A stretch of 64,000 bases of DNA from Penelope pileata (Eukaryota > Chordata > Aves > Galliformes > Cracidae): assembly GCA_013396635.1 (NCBI GenBank), contig WBMW01001297.1, positions 636,502-700,501 of the forward strand, read 5' to 3'. Position 1 is the first letter of the stretch; each line of letters starts with the position of its first letter. Positions 1-15,000 of the stretch are shown here, in pieces. The position numbers and the translations under genes were made by a program. The notes under the pieces are model-generated. The model saw only the letters and a program-made list of their open reading frames with translations. It did no database searches and was not told the DNA's origin.

Positions 1-66
1 CTGTTTGCCAGCCATGACTATGGTGAGTTGTGTCGTCAGTTCAATCAGGCAGCCTGCAGGATCGCA
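1..66 (-). CDS. ANO5: ANO5 coding exon 17, partial (start of TM6)
   Basis: Acceptor GTCTATCAG, phase 0, open to the window edge. It encodes CDPAGCLIELTTQLTIVMAG then KQ. The family motif here is normally CxPGGC; this copy has alanine (GCA) in place of the first glycine. The exon is cut by the window boundary. Confidence 0.93.
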
Positions 67-3000
67 CTGATAGACACAGAGGGGGCATTAATGGGCATTA
101 ATAACGGACATTACCCCCACCAAATACATCCTGCTGCTGTATAAATGAAAGGAAGGAGAGAAGATCTCAAAAGTGCTTAGCACAACACTTAATTTTCACT
201 TGGACTGCCAGCTAAGACCTTCTTTTCAGCAAGGCCTTTAGAGAAGGGCATTAAATGCCCAGTATGCTTCATAAAGAACATTCCCAAACATCATGATCAC
301 AGAGAGAGGGAGCAACTCAGAGATGCTTCAGGCTGACCACTGTGAGGATACATGAGGATGGGGCAGCAGGGTCTGGGTGCAGCAGGGTCTGGGTGCAGCA
401 GCAACCCCACAACCCCAGCATGGTCAGTGTGTGGTGCCAGGGCAGCTCCCAGCACCAGACCAGCCCTAGCATAGCAAACACCTGCATTTTCTGTTCATTT
501 CCCTACGCCGGAGGCATTTAAATACCTGCCAGTATTCAGTGTTTGCCAAGAACAGCAGCTTCAAAATTTCAGCTCTTTATTGAGGCCTTTTTAAGAATTT
601 AGTAGTCATGCTGTATTAGAAGATACTCTCTATCTGCACTTTGTTACTTCATTGTGCTTTGCCTGAATGTTTTTCTCACTATTGACTTCCAAGCAATACT
701 CCACATGAAATATTGCATTTCACCTCTGTACAGACAGTACCATTAGCCACGATGTGCAAAAGGAGCAAAACCTTACAGAGGTGCCTCTTATTAGATGGTT
801 TCTCTGAAATTGCAGCGTCTCAAAAATTTAGTGGGGACACCTGAAGCCAGCAACGACTTCCGTTTCTACTCGCATTCTCCAACGTAGAGGATCACTTTTA
901 AAACACATGGTGAGATCTGATGATATTTCAGGAAAAGTGGGGCCAAGCATTGCATTCAGATTTTTCACCCACGTGGCTGAGAGCCACAACTCTCCACCGT
1001 CAGGGTTTCCCTGAATAACAACAGCAGGAAGAGTCCTTCTACCAGCCTCAGCTGAGGTCCTGCTCACCCCAGACCAAACCTGCAGCTGGCAATTTGTAAC
1101 TCCACAGGCTGGAAGGGATGGAGAGTTTAATTACTTCATTATTCATTCCACCTTTATCAAAAAGTCCTACCTCTTCATTTCGCCAGCGATTAAACATGTA
1201 TGTGTATTCGCCCGGGTAACCAACAAACTTCCCTTTGAAGAAGGCCACATAGAAGCAGGATGAATAGTAGTTAACAAACTGGAACAGAAACATTTTCATA
1301 GTGAGCCTGTTCTCATACTCCATATGAGTTCTGGGAATTTCTGTGAAAACAGAAAACAGTAGTTTTATTTTCCTTCAGTCTCTTAAAAGGATACAGTTTC
1401 CGTAAATACTTATCACCCACAGCGTCCTTACATCCCAAAGGAAACGAAAACAAAACCAAAAAAACCTCTCCAAACTCAGTTCCGTGGTTGGAGCTCCTGC
1501 TCTCAGACACCCTCCCTTTAATTTACCAGGCTCTGTTCTGAGCAGGAAGGCAAGTGGAATTCATTCTTGAAATGTTTATTGGCTTCTACATACTGTCTAA
1601 TATCATTTGTTCTACTCCCAAATCTTTCATCTCAGAAACAGCATATGTCAAGCAGCAGCTAGCAGGGTCTAACGCTGGCAATGGACAGGATAAGGAATAT
1701 CTTTGCTTTGTGGCAGTAGTGTTTTCGCAATGTGCTGCATACGTGCAACTTCAATTGACAGCAGCAGAAACTGGACAGGCCCAGTGCCTCTCAATGAAAA
1801 AATTCAGTGGGGAGGAACAGGGAAGGGTACAGGCTGCTCAGGGAAGCGGTGGAGCTCTCGTCCTTAGAAATACTTAAAAGATGTGGGGACACGGCACTAA
1901 GGGACACGGCGTAGTGATAGGACCCCACAGGCTGGGTTGATGGTAGGACTTAGTGATTTTGAAGTTCACTATTTCTATGATTCTGCAGTCTTGGTGGCAC
2001 TTAACGTCATTAGGCCTTTGCCTAAGCTTTGGCTGTCTCCATAATCACATTTTCCATCATGGTTACCTTTTTAAGGTAGGCAGGGAGCCCTAAGCACATT
2101 ATTAATAAAATGTCCTGTTAAATGGCAACATACAACCACAAAAATTCAAATTCCTCTGAATTTGTCAGCATCTGGCAGGCATGCTGACCTCACCAGCCCT
2201 ACGGTAAAGCCATTCCACATCTGAGTACAGTCTCTTTAACTACTTTGGTGTGAGTGTGTGACTGAAGAACAGGAGGTATTTACTGGAAACCTGACATCGG
2301 TGTTCTGCAGAGGAGGCAGTACTCAGAAAGGTGAGGTGGTCTTTCTAGGACGCAGCTCACTAAAACTTTTTTGTCAGTGTGTCACCCAAATGTTTACATC
2401 AGATCCTCAACATCCAGAACAGTAAAAAGTAGAAGTAAAATCTGACTTAGGCATTTTTGAAGAATTTAAGAGTGAAGGGAGTTAGAACAGATGCACCTAA
2501 CAGAAGCAGGTAGCATTTCATACTCATCTACTCAGGCACATCTCTAAGCCTCTGCTGGCTGCAGCTCCCAAGGCTGCCATGGGAGGGGAGTAGTCCCACG
2601 GGAATAAATAAATTCACTCTATCTGAGATTCTGTGAGCATCATTTCTTTCTGTGAAGCTTCTGCAAGTACTTGTACATATAAACCGTTCAAGGCAAACAA
2701 AAATACAGAGGAAGGATATTTCCAGCAAGCAAGCAGCAGTTAAACGTAAGATCTGCCACTGAACTAGCATCTCTCTAGATCTTCCTGAAGGCTCTACTAA
2801 GGCACATGGAAAATCGAGATGAGGTGACTGGTGGCAACCAACATGGCTTCACCAAGGGCAAACCGTGCCTGAAAAACCTGGTGGCCTTTTATGATGGAGT
2901 CACAGCAACAGTGGATAAAGGGAGAGCAACCGACGTCATCTACCTGGACTTGTGCAAGGCGTTTGGCAATGTCCTGCACGACATCCTGGTTGATAAACTG

Positions 3001-6000
3001 GATAAATATGGGTTTGATGGACGAACCACTCGCTGGATAAGGAACTGGCTGGATGGCCGCACTCAGAGAGTGGCGGTCAATGGCTCAGTGTCTGAATGGA
3101 GACCAGTGACGAGTGGTGCTCCTCAGGGATCGGTACTGGGACCAGTGCCGTTTCACATCTTTGTCGGTGACATGGACAGTGGGATCGAGTGCACCCTCAG
3201 CAGTTTGCTGATGATGCCAAGCTGTGTGGTGCAGTCGACACGCCAGAGGGAAGGGATGCCATCCAGAGGGACCTGGACAGGCTTGAGAGGTGGGCCCATG
3301 CCAACCTCATGAAGTTCAACAAAGCCAAGTGCAAGGTCCTGCACCTGGGTCGGAGCAATCCCAAGCACACATACAGGCTGGGCAGAGAATGGCTGGAGAG
3401 CAGCCCTGAGGAGAAGGATTTGGGGGTGTGTGTTGATGAGAAGCTCACCATGAGCCGGCAGTGTGCGCTTGCAGCCCAGAAGGCCAACGGGATCCTGGGC
3501 TGCATCAAGAGAAGCGTGGCCAGCAGGGCGAGGGAGGGGATTCTGCCCCTCTGCTCTGCTCTGTGAGACCTCACCTGGAGTCTTGTGTCCAGTTCTGGGG
3601 CCCCCAACACAAGAAGGATGTGGAGCTGTTGGAGCGGGTCCAGAGGAGGCCACGAGGATGCTCAGAGGGCTGGAGCACCTCCCCTACGAGGACAGGCTGA
3701 GAGAGTTGGGGCTGTTCAGCCTGGAGAAGAGAAGGGTGCGGGGGGACCTGATAGAAGCCTTCCAGGACCTGAAGGGCCTACAGGAAAGCTGGGGAGGGGC
3801 TTTTTACAAGGACAGGTAATGACAGGACAAGGGGTAACGGTTATAAACTGACAGAGGGTAGATTTAGATTGGATGTAAGGAGGAAATTCTTCCCTGTGAG
3901 GGTGGTGAGACACTGGCACAGGTTGCCCAGAGAAGCTGTGGCTGCCCCCTCCCTGGCAGTGTTCAAGGCCAGGCTGGATGGGGCTTTGGGCAACCTGGTC
4001 TGGTGGGAGGTGTCCTTGCCCATGGCAGGGGGGTTGGAACAAGATGATCTCTAAGTTCTCTTCCAACCTGAACCATTCTATGATTCTACGATTCCTGCCT
4101 GCAGGTTCCTATGGCGCTGGTGTGAGCCCACTGAAGGTAATGCTGCCAATGGCTGTATCCACAAGAACACATCCTAGGTACAGCTGCTTCTCAACTCTCT
4201 TCACCTCTGCCTTGAAGCTGTCTAACTCCAAATCTTTTCCCTTCCCAACTTGACAGACACTATTATTTCATCTTCTGTCTTGAAAAAATTGCTGATGAAA
4301 AAGCTGCAATCTATTTTTAGGAATACATCTTCAGGATTTCTAATTGAAATACTGCTAAGCCAAGACATTTTGAACTCTCTTTGGTAACTCTAACACAGTG
4401 CATAATGATTTTTAATTACGTTCAGAACCGTGAATGCCTCTGTCAGGCTAGTTTTAATATGTGCAAACATCATGCAATGAGAAATGAGCTTATGATAACT
4501 ATTGAAATGCAGGGAAAATGTTTAGCATGGCCACGGACACAACTGAGTAATTGCTGCAAACTCTATTTTAGACAGGTTCTACCTTAAGCGGTTCCTTTAA
4601 AGTTCTGTCTTCATTTACACTGCTTACCCATATCAGTAATCCAGATAGCTATTTTCTCATATATGAAATTCAGTATCATGATGATGACAAAATTCAGGCA
4701 AGAGGCTGTGACTGAAGTTGCCAGCTGAGGGGTCAGTAATCCACTGATGGGCTGCAGAGTTTGAGTATTCTCCATGAGGCTGGCGAAGGCAGCATACACC
4801 GCCAGGCGATACACGATGACAGCTATCATGCTTGCTATGATCAGAGACACCTAGGGAAAGGACAGATTTCATACACACACCTCAGCATAGCTATAATGCC
4901 TGCATCATTGAAATAAGGTCGTCATCATGCTTTATACTTCAAGTTTTATTCTTTATGGGTATGAGTTCAGCAGCACTGAAATGCAAACCACACAAATACT
5001 TTGTTATATTAGATATACTAAACCCAACAAAAATTATTCTGTTAACTGAAGATAAGCAGACGTTCAAAAAAAATTGTGCAGAAGGATACAAACGCAGAAA
5101 TGGGGATGGAGAAGACATGTCCACCCTGAAATTCATTCTACAGATATTTCCATAGAGAAATATGTTGATGCTTCATTGTAGCGAATAATAATTTTTATTA
5201 TTATTATTATTTTTTATATGTACACCTTTACTGCACATTTTTTCAGTATGGTCTGGTAACAGCATGTAAGCCAGAGAAAAAGTTATCCCTATGCTAAAAT
5301 GTCTCTTCAAATCACTAGTTAATGACAGAATTCCAGTGCTCTCTGAACTGAACTGTATTTTGCACGGCAGCAGGAAATCAGCATGGCAATAACAGGAGGG
5401 AAGCGAACAGGCTAGTATGTGTTAATGCCATCGTTAGTGACAATCAGCAACTGTGATAAATGTTAACGTGATGATTCGAAAAAGATGCTCACCCAGAACA
5501 ACACGGTAGTTCCTGAGATGCAGAACCGCACAGCCTGGCTAGTTAGAGGCAAATAAGGCTCCATCTCCTGAAACAGTCAAGCAAGCACAGCATAGTTCAC
5601 CAATCCATCATCTTAGTCTAACATCAAGCAGCACACAGAGCTCTCAACAGCTGTGTGAAAGTGACCACATCCGAGGAAACCCACTCAGAAGCCCTCTCTC
5701 TAAAAGGGTAGATATGACATGATTTTGGATGTGCTGAACAACAACAGAAAAATATCAGGACAGAAGTGGCCGTAACAATGCTAGAAGTCAAGACAGTACC
5801 TGGAAAGAATGGCTAAACTTTTGCAGAAAAGCAACTGATAGCTGAAGGAAAAAGACCAACTTCTCCATTCCATGAACAGGAGAGAACTGTTGCTGTAACG
5901 CTAGGTCAGCTGTCAGACAGCACTGAGTTCAAAACTGGACTGAATTTTAAGAAATTCATATCAAGGTTTCTTAAAATCATTATTTACTTGGATGTTCTAT

Positions 6001-9000
6001 GCTTTTCCACACAGCCAGAAAGCATTTTTCCTCCACTCCTTCAATGTTTGTATTGAAGAAATGGCTACATTCATTAGCTGCCAATCTCTGCTGCAGCCTC
6101 AGGCAGCTGCATCTTACCCAGAAAAGAATTCCCACATAGCACAAGAACAGCTTTCCATGTTCGTGTAAAGGTCTCTCTTTCACAACCAATTCTAATTCCT
6201 AAAATACCAGATCACACGTATTAAGAAATGATCATTTAAAAATTAATGCCAATGAATAAAATGTAGTAAAAAGTCATCTGAATTTGATAAATCTTCAGGC
6301 CACGGCACTGTAGGATATTTACGTTCCTTTTGGACAAAACCCTGGCTACTACAGGCCAGCACAATATTAAGTATATCATCAGTGACTGTATATTGAACCC
6401 GTAGATGCTTGTTTTGAAAACAGAAGAAATGGAAAAATGTGAAATGTTGTCGAAGAGAGTTTATTTTCCCTTGCACAAAAGCCCAGAACATGGTAAACGC
6501 ACTGCCGTAAGGTGGGGGAATGACGCTGAGGACAAGGGACAGGACTGAGCTGCACATTTCTTCCTGAGACAACCAAACAGTACCACGTGTTCCACAAGTG
6601 CTGCTTGTTGATGGCGATATTCTTTACACAATTGGCACGTTGATATGTGACTGTTGGAAATGTAACAGGCTGTACTCTCATGAGAGTAAAATATAGTGCC
6701 TAGATCTGCCTACAGGATGCTTACTGAGCACCATTATCCATAATTCAGTCTCCAGTTATCACAAGTTTTTTAATGATGATAACAGGTCTATCAACGGAAC
6801 TATAAAAACAGCTGAAGATACAAACAGATATCAGGTGACTTTACGTGGGCTCACAGCATTTTATACCTACTATGTATTAATAAATAACACATATTCTATA
6901 CCGGAGAACTAATGTCTCACACATTTGAGGCTACTTAAGCAATTTTCTACTTTGGAACAAAATATAGGCAATAATGTCGTGCAATGACTGGAAAGCTTTG
7001 TTATTTATGTAAATTACAATTCTACTGTAATCAGCAAAAGTAGACTTCACTTATGATCCACTTAAATAATTTAGCACCACAAGGATGATGCCAATACTAT
7101 TTTAATAGCAAATGAGGGGTTAATTAAAGCCTGAAGGTGGCTATTTCTATTTCAGTGCACCTAGAACTTTGACTCATGGCCAGGAATAATGAAGTGGTGG
7201 TTTTGTGATTGAAACAAGGCTAGCCTTGGGAAGCCAGAAATTCAGTGACCTGTATCCATATCACCTTACCCAGTGTGCAGAATTAATTTATTTGAAATCA
7301 CTGCTCAGTAGTGCACATTACCTAATGAAATGAAATTATTCTACAGTGAGGATAACCTGCATGGTTTGCTGTAACTGGGTGCTGATAAGGATCACTGCTA
7401 AACCCTGTGCCTTAGTTTCTAACAGAAGTTACGTTTCTCATAGTGTCTAGTATGAAGCTATATTTTGGTCTCAGAAGAGAAACAAAACTGATAACACCTG
7501 GCAGTGCTGATCAGAGCCGAGGACATATTCAGTTCCGCGTTCCCCTGCCAGGGAAACAGTTGGGGGGGGCATAAGGAGCTGGGAGGGGACAGGACCAGGG
7601 CAGCTGACCCAAACTGACCAAAGAGCTATTCCATACCGTATAACATCATGGGACTGGTTTGTTGGGTTTCCTGTTGCTTTTGTTACGGAAGAGGTTAGCC
7701 AGGAGGAAGGATTGCTGCTGGCTGTGAGCCCTTGCTCTGCACATCCTCTTTTTATATATAGGTACTGTTATTTCTTTTGCTTTCTTTACTATCTTAGTAA
7801 ATAGCATTTATCTCAACCCACGAGTTTTACTGCATATTTCTCTACTTCTCTCCCCCGTCCCATTTGGGGAGGGGGCAGGGTGAGTGAATAACTGCGTGGA
7901 ACTGAGCTGTCTGCTGGGTCAAACCACGACACCCTGCCACACAAAAGCTTCTCAAAACCCATCAAGGTAATAAATGTGTGTGTCATAAAATAAAAGATTA
8001 TGCAGTCATCAAATTTTTATGGTTAACACGCAGTTATAAAGCACAGAACAGCGCAGTACCTCGGTGTTAGATAAAAACATAGCAAGGTCCAACTTCTATC
8101 TCCCGAGTGAATTCCAAATAAACTGTCCTACCTACAAGCGCTGCATGAATTTAGAGAGAACAGCCTTTTCCCTCGCACAGTTACAGAGGTGCATCAAACC
8201 CGTGCCACCACCAGCTAATCTGCTGCAGCTGCTTCCTTTCACCAGACTGCAGGTTCTGGTCGTAAGCACTGCCTCTGAGCCAGCCCATTACTTCTCTGTT
8301 CCCACAGGACGTGACCTGAGGGCACACGCAGGCCACGCACTGCTTCTGTTCTCCTTCCGTGGCACCAGAACCACAGTGGTTCAGCTGGATTTTGTTCCTG
8401 CACACCTATGTAAGGAAGTGGAGGTTTTGAACCTAGGTGTACCTAAGGAGGCAAACTACCCAATAGCACACAACAGGTAGGCACCTGTTTGCAAGCAGCT
8501 GATCTAGCTCAGGAAAAATTATGATCTGCTTGAAAGTGTTTTCCTGAACATGCAGAAAGCAACACCTGGGCAGAGCTACACCCACAACCATAGTGCTTGT
8601 CTTCAAAGATGTGTGCGACTACAGTGCGCAAGTCGCAGCAACACCATTACTACTGCATGTGCAGAGGGGGAAGGAGAGGCAGAAAAACTCAAGAGAGGTA
8701 AAATTAGCATGTATGTTTCCTAATAATTAAGGAGACAGACCTGAAAAACAAGCCTGATGTTTATACAGCAACTATGCTTCCCGTGCTCTGGCTAAGCTTC
8801 TGTTTCTTTTCTTAAGACTGTGTTACCTTATTATCCTCATGACTGGTGAAAATAAATTATTTATACACAATTCTGGGAAAAGGTAAGATGATTGATTTAA
8901 AAATACTTCAAATTAAGGTGCTAGATGTTGTATTGGAATGCGACCATCTAACCCCTAAACTTGTCAAATAATACTTACGTAAATTAAATGTAAACAAAAA

Positions 9001-12000
9001 TGATTAACTTCTAGTAGGTATCTAGAGTATTGAACATAGTTAAGCAGTGTGGGTATTTATATCTCTATTAGATTTCATACCACGGGCTTCATCAACCTTC
9101 ATCTTCCTAGTGTTCCCCAACAACATGTCAGTGTATCTGAAGAAAAACCACAGCTGGTCACACTTAGATAGAAGACTGCTCCCTAAGACATAACAAAAGG
9201 ATGAGAAAGAGTGCTTATAAAGGTGTGAAGATTTCAGGGAGCTACGCTGAAATGTCAAGGACACCATAAAGATGGTGTTAACCACGTGGAAGGTATAAAC
9301 TTTGACTCTGTATTCCCGATTTAGTGTATCGGTTTCCTGTGGAAATTGAAATCCTTAGAGGAAAATTAATGAAAATTATGAGCACATTCCAGAGGGAAAA
9401 ACATGTTCCCATTTCTTCTGTGTCAAAAGCCTAGACACAGCCATCTGCAGGGAGACAGCCATGGTCTAAGGGATAGGCCATGCCTGTCACGTGCAACAGG
9501 CTGAAGCGCTGAGAGCCCTCAGCGCCCGTTAATTTCAGCCTGGAAAGCAGTGCAGCCACACCACGATGGTGCTGCAGCAGGGCGAACAGACCCCTCAAGG
9601 CCATTAGCTGCAGTGTGCTAGCACAGCTACACTGCTGTCAGCTGCTTTCAGGAGATAAACAATTTCTTCTGATAAAATGCTTACGTGTCACGCAAATCTT
9701 TACCTAGTAATTAGATACAGAATTCATACACTATCAAACTGTTTGTTGGCACAGAGCTGAATACGTATTCATGTCCACCCAGCCTGTACGCTACCTGAGT
9801 TACAGGATTCTTCTTCTTTTGGGTACACTTGGCCTCATACTCTGGCCTCAGCTGGAGTTGTTGCTGTTCCTCTTCAAAATCAACCAAATCCCACTCATAT
9901 TTCAGTCTTGCTTGCCGTCTCTTCCAGAACTCCAAGAAAAGTGTAACTGTTGGAAGTGTTAGAGTTTGGTTATAATAGAAAAGTGAACAACTCTATGAAG
10001 CAAGTTAAACTTGTTTCTGCACTGCCTCCTATTCTGCAGTCTATTATTTACTCTCACAATACGACCCGTCAATTTTTATTGGCTACCTATTACATTTCAA
10101 AGCTAAGACTTTAACACAGATTAAGTGTATTTATTAGTTGATTTAATTCCAGAAGTGGATGAAATGGAAGATGCCGAGACAGGAATTGGTTATTTGCATG
10201 GTCCTGAGAACCATGTTCAATTACAGCTTTAATGACTTCTCATATACAAATATTAATAAAGAATTAGGGTGACATGTGAACAACTATTACAAATAAGCAA
10301 AGCTGTTTCCAAGTAGTACATTCTAGGATTTCTGTTGCTATTTGATGGTCCTTTGATATTGTGGTCATTCTCGAGAGAGGTAATGTCCATGGTCAAGAGC
10401 GAGACTATCTTCAGGTTTGTTGTTTTTTTTTTTTGAGTTTGTTTTTTTAAACATTAGAGGGAACTATCTCATAAAATAAGCAACTATAAAGGTGATAACA
10501 TCATATAATGTTTAAAAAGCCTTCTATAAAGTAATTTAAAATGTAAACCTTTGGTCATCTAATTGCTCTTATTGGAGGTGGAGAGACTTCATGGTCTACA
10601 GTCATAGGAAACCTTATCGTTTGCAGTTCTAAAGTCTTTTCCTGCTACTTCCTGAATAAGTAGTCCATGTCAATCAAAGGCTAGTGCTTAAAACCAAGAG
10701 AAGTTTAGGTAAATAGCCATACAAAATCAATTTTTTTTTTTTTTTTGAGAATTCTCTGAAAAGGTTAATAGTTAGATTAGCATCCAGAGATCTGTGTCTG
10801 TTCAATTTGGAACCAAATTGAAAATTTAGTTAAATCTCATATAATGTTCCACCCAGTAGACAAGGTATTTAAGGAAATGAGAAATAACATCCTCAGTAAC
10901 CTGCATGTATAAAGATGTATGGACTTCAAGGAAAAAAACGTACATTCAAACTGATCTAATCTTAAAGTCGGAGCAAGTTTCAGTCAGTGTGAGTCCATGC
11001 TTATAAGGCAGTCTCAGGAAATTCATCTATTTCTGCACCATCAAAACCTACTATAACCTATAAACTTAATGGAACAGAATCCAAGTGAATGCTAATGGTC
11101 ATTTTTGTACCCGAGGCAGGATATTAAAGCAAAGCCATCCACCCCCGTCTTCACACCTCCAGTGTCCCTCAGCAGTTTGGCCCAGATCTCTCTATTGCTT
11201 GACGTAAAACTTGTTAGCAAATGTACTCACCCCAAATGCCCATGAAAATGGCAAAAAAAAGAGTTGCCACGTTGTCAAACAAATGGGAATACTGCAACAG
11301 AATAGACAAGAACCATTCAGTAACAAACCAGCTTTCAGTCTGAACAAAAATGAGAAACGGCTGAAGAAGCAGGTACAAACCTCTGAGGACTCACAGGTGG
11401 TGTTCAGCCTCCAGTACTCACACTCTCGGTCACAAAGAGGGCACATGATGATCTCTCCTCCAATTGCAGGGTCACAGATTTCTTTGCTAAGGGCAGAAAA
11501 GTTGTAAAGCATGTATTTTTTACAGCAACTTCAGAGCTGCTACATGAAACGTATTCCCCAAAAAAATAAAGGAGTCGAAGCTTCTTTTTCTCAAAGCTCA
11601 ACATTTGCAGCTTAACAGAGAAGCCCAGGGCAAGCCAAGAAAAAGCTGCTGCTACAAGGAGGTTAACTAGCTATTCACTTGGCTTGATGTTCTCATTTTT
11701 TTCCAGTAATGAATGAGAGGTCTGTAAGGAGCTGTACAGCAAATGTTTTTATGTGACATGTTATTCACGTTATTTCATATCAGGTTAGTAACGTGTTTCA
11801 CAACACCTTTTCTTTAAGGAAAGTTGCTAATTCAAATTTAAGGAGCAAATTATACTGTAGATGGGAAAGTTAACAATTACAGTGAGTGAGTGAATTTTCT
11901 AATCCTGTGTATTCTTCTTCCTATCCAGGGAAAACATATGTAGCACTATTCCCAAGTGAATTCTGAACATAACTATAATGCAAGTCTCAAAATGACATAA

Positions 12001-15000
12001 TAGAACAGAATGGGTGACAGCAAGATATTCTGTGTAGAAATAGCTGTAGGCAAAGTGCTAGTTTCTGACTTTTGTTAACTTTTGCAGCTAAAACTCAACA
12101 TTTTACCGAAGTTTTCTTACAAAAACAGTAAGCTACAAAACGTCAGCTCTCTTTTCTGCCCCACCCCAAATCCCTGAGCATGGTAAATCTTGGGATCCTT
12201 GAAGAAGCAAACTCTGGCTTCTGATATAATTGAGTTATCTCTGATGACAGAGCACTGCTGATCTGTACTGCACTCATGCTTTCAGTAGTTAGTAAAAAAG
12301 TTGACCTACATAAAAAGGTCAACAGACTCCTCTGCAAGATAAGATTAAAATATAAAAGCATAAGGCAACAATAAACACTTGAAACAAAACATTTTGAGGC
12401 ATGTCAGCAGTATTCATTAGACCTTAGGTATTGCAGGTACTCCAGTGTAAGAAGCTGTTGCCAAGTGGCAAAAAAATATTGCTTTTCACCTACAAGTTGA
12501 GTCCTACTAAGCAACAGTTACCAGTTCTACACTGGCTGTCCATCACCACTTAGGTCAGTAGAAGTAGCTGAAAAACAAATTTCTCTACCGAGTTTAAAAG
12601 CTTGTTACTTGTTTTTCTACATGAACAATGTTTTTGCTTTGCTTAGCTTTTACCATTATAAGCCCAGGAGATTTTCAGCATGACAATCACCTGCTCATAT
12701 TCTCATCCATTGTAAACAAGCCATAAAGAAAACAGATTACGCCGACTACTGCAGCAAGGAATAACATCTCAGTGTAAAATCCTAGCCAGGCAAAATAGAT
12801 TCCAATCTTCTCGCCATAGTACTTCCTGAATAATTAAAAAAAAAAAAAAAAAACAACTGAAGAGGAGTACAAAGCAAAGTTTAAAACAGCAGTAAAGCAG
12901 AGCCCACAGTCAATCTGACATAGCTGGCAAAATTCTCATGTACCGTAAGAGTAAATTCACTGATGTTCAAGGGTAAAAAGTAGGATTTAAAGCCAGTTGT
13001 GAGAAGTTATGCCATGTGAATGAACAAAACACACGGTCTCTTGATCTCCCTTCCCCGCTTCCCCACCCTCCAGTGGGAGCTCCAGCTTTAGAACATTCTC
13101 TGCCCCACAGGATAAAGTAAATGAACGCCTATTTTTTTTTTTTTTATTTTCCAAGGAGTTACACAAATGGGCACAATAGTTCCAGAGTTTATCATAGCAA
13201 TACAGCTGGCTGTGTAGCAGATGATGTTTTACCTGATGAGGTCCAAGGGCTGCTCTTTGTAGAAGCGCAAGAAACGGGCCCATTCCATGTACAGCGTGTA
13301 TCTCTCGTTGTCACAGTTTGGATCACTGGCCTTTTTCCAGTACTGACACTGTGAGCAAATCAGAGGAAAGGCAAAACAGCTCATCGACAGAGTCAAACGC
13401 TAAATTGAAAGAAGTAAGCGTTAACATGATGTACACCTCTTAACTTAGTGCCTACTAAAATGGCAAATTCATTCAACCGCACTCTACTGCAGCACTTTCA
13501 GCAGAAACCTCTTCATATATGTAATATATTACAATAATATGCATTTTGAGAAAATATCTTAGACATTGAGCCAACCCGTACCGTATGGGACCACTTTGTG
13601 CTATGTTACACCAACGCTGCACCGGCACAGCACACGCGCTGTGATACTCATCTGCTCCAGCAGATCACTGCAGCAAACGGTTTGCTCCTTTACACTGGGG
13701 CAGCATATGCAGCTGCAGAAATTCAAGTTTCCCTGAAACAGAAAACCACTATTTCACCCCAGCTAAGGTAAAAAATAATGTGAATTTAAATCCTGTACTC
13801 TGTAGTTCAGACTCAGGCTCTCATTATAAATTCAATAGCATTTCACTGAGAGTTATAAACTTGGGGAATATAAATTAGAGCTGTCCCCTGCCCCTTGTCG
13901 TTGCATTAGAATGTACTCCATGCTGTGGTTTTTGAAGCTGAATGCAAGGACACACCAAATGAAATTCTGACACTAATTAACTCTGGTAACATTCACCACT
14001 GTCATTTATCTACCCACCAAACACTAAGAAAATTTAGCACCTTGTAATTTTGTGTTGGAGAACTCAACCGTTCAGAAGTGTTTGGCAGTTCAGTTTGTGA
14101 TCTTGTTGTTCCCGTTTTTCCTGAATGCTTTTTACTCACTATGTAAAGCACGAAAATAGGTTTCTAAGTAGAAATCAGGAAGTATAAGTAGCTTAAATCT
14201 TGCATTCTTAAACTATTAGAAAAGGGTACATGTTTTTTTAAACCATGATCTGCAAGTGCACCTTGTGATTGTGGGAGTTTGTCGTATGATTTAAGGTTGA
14301 CTCTATGTGTATAGAAAAGATATTCACACTGCTACTCCTTGCCATCTTTTTTTTAGTACCCCCAACAGTGCAAAGTACTTTGTGGCAGCAGTACAGCCTA
14401 CGCTTTCATCAGCTAAGCTTTCCCCTGTAAACCTACAGAACATCCATTTATCTATTTATTTTCCTTTTCAAAGACATCTATCTAATATACTACCACATAA
14501 CCTGTACCATAAACATTACAGGAATATACTGCAGAACGAGTTTCCTACGAATTATGTGACTGACTTTTTAAAGCAGACCCCAGAAACTCACCCGTGGGAA
14601 GAAACCTTCCAGCACGTAAAAGCCCAAGAGTGAGGCTGGCAGATATTTCTGTATTGCATTGTGTACAGATATTTGTGTATTGCAGAACAGAATCAGTTAC
14701 TGGGACAAACTGAACGGTTGCAGTACATTTTCATTTCTGCTGGCAATGTCACAGTAGGTGAAAGATAAAAATGTTGGGAAATACTCAGGGGTGCAGAAAG
14801 CTAAGATACTTACATCATGAAGAGGATACGCAGCTGAATAGGTGCCATTATTTAGCAGTCTTTTAATGCCGAACTTTTTCTTCCCTTCTTCTGTTCCGTA
14901 CGGGCAACGTGTAAGAATATAATTAACCTGAGATTGAAACACATGAAATTCAGTCCTCTCCAGCCTTAAGGCCACCTAACAGAATTCTGCAGTGGCCGTG

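Larger units (their letters stand above)
1341..4627 (-). other. ANO5: ANO5 intron 15
   Basis: Non-coding intron holding the two CR1 copies at 1821-1985 and 2800-4094. The remainder (1986-2799, 4095-4627) shows nothing recognisable. Confidence 0.85.

Noticed and set aside
8064..8480. 138-codon open frame (+) in ANO5 intron 13
   Set aside because: No similarity to known proteins that I recognise, no promoter or splice evidence, and it lies inside an intron on the opposite strand.
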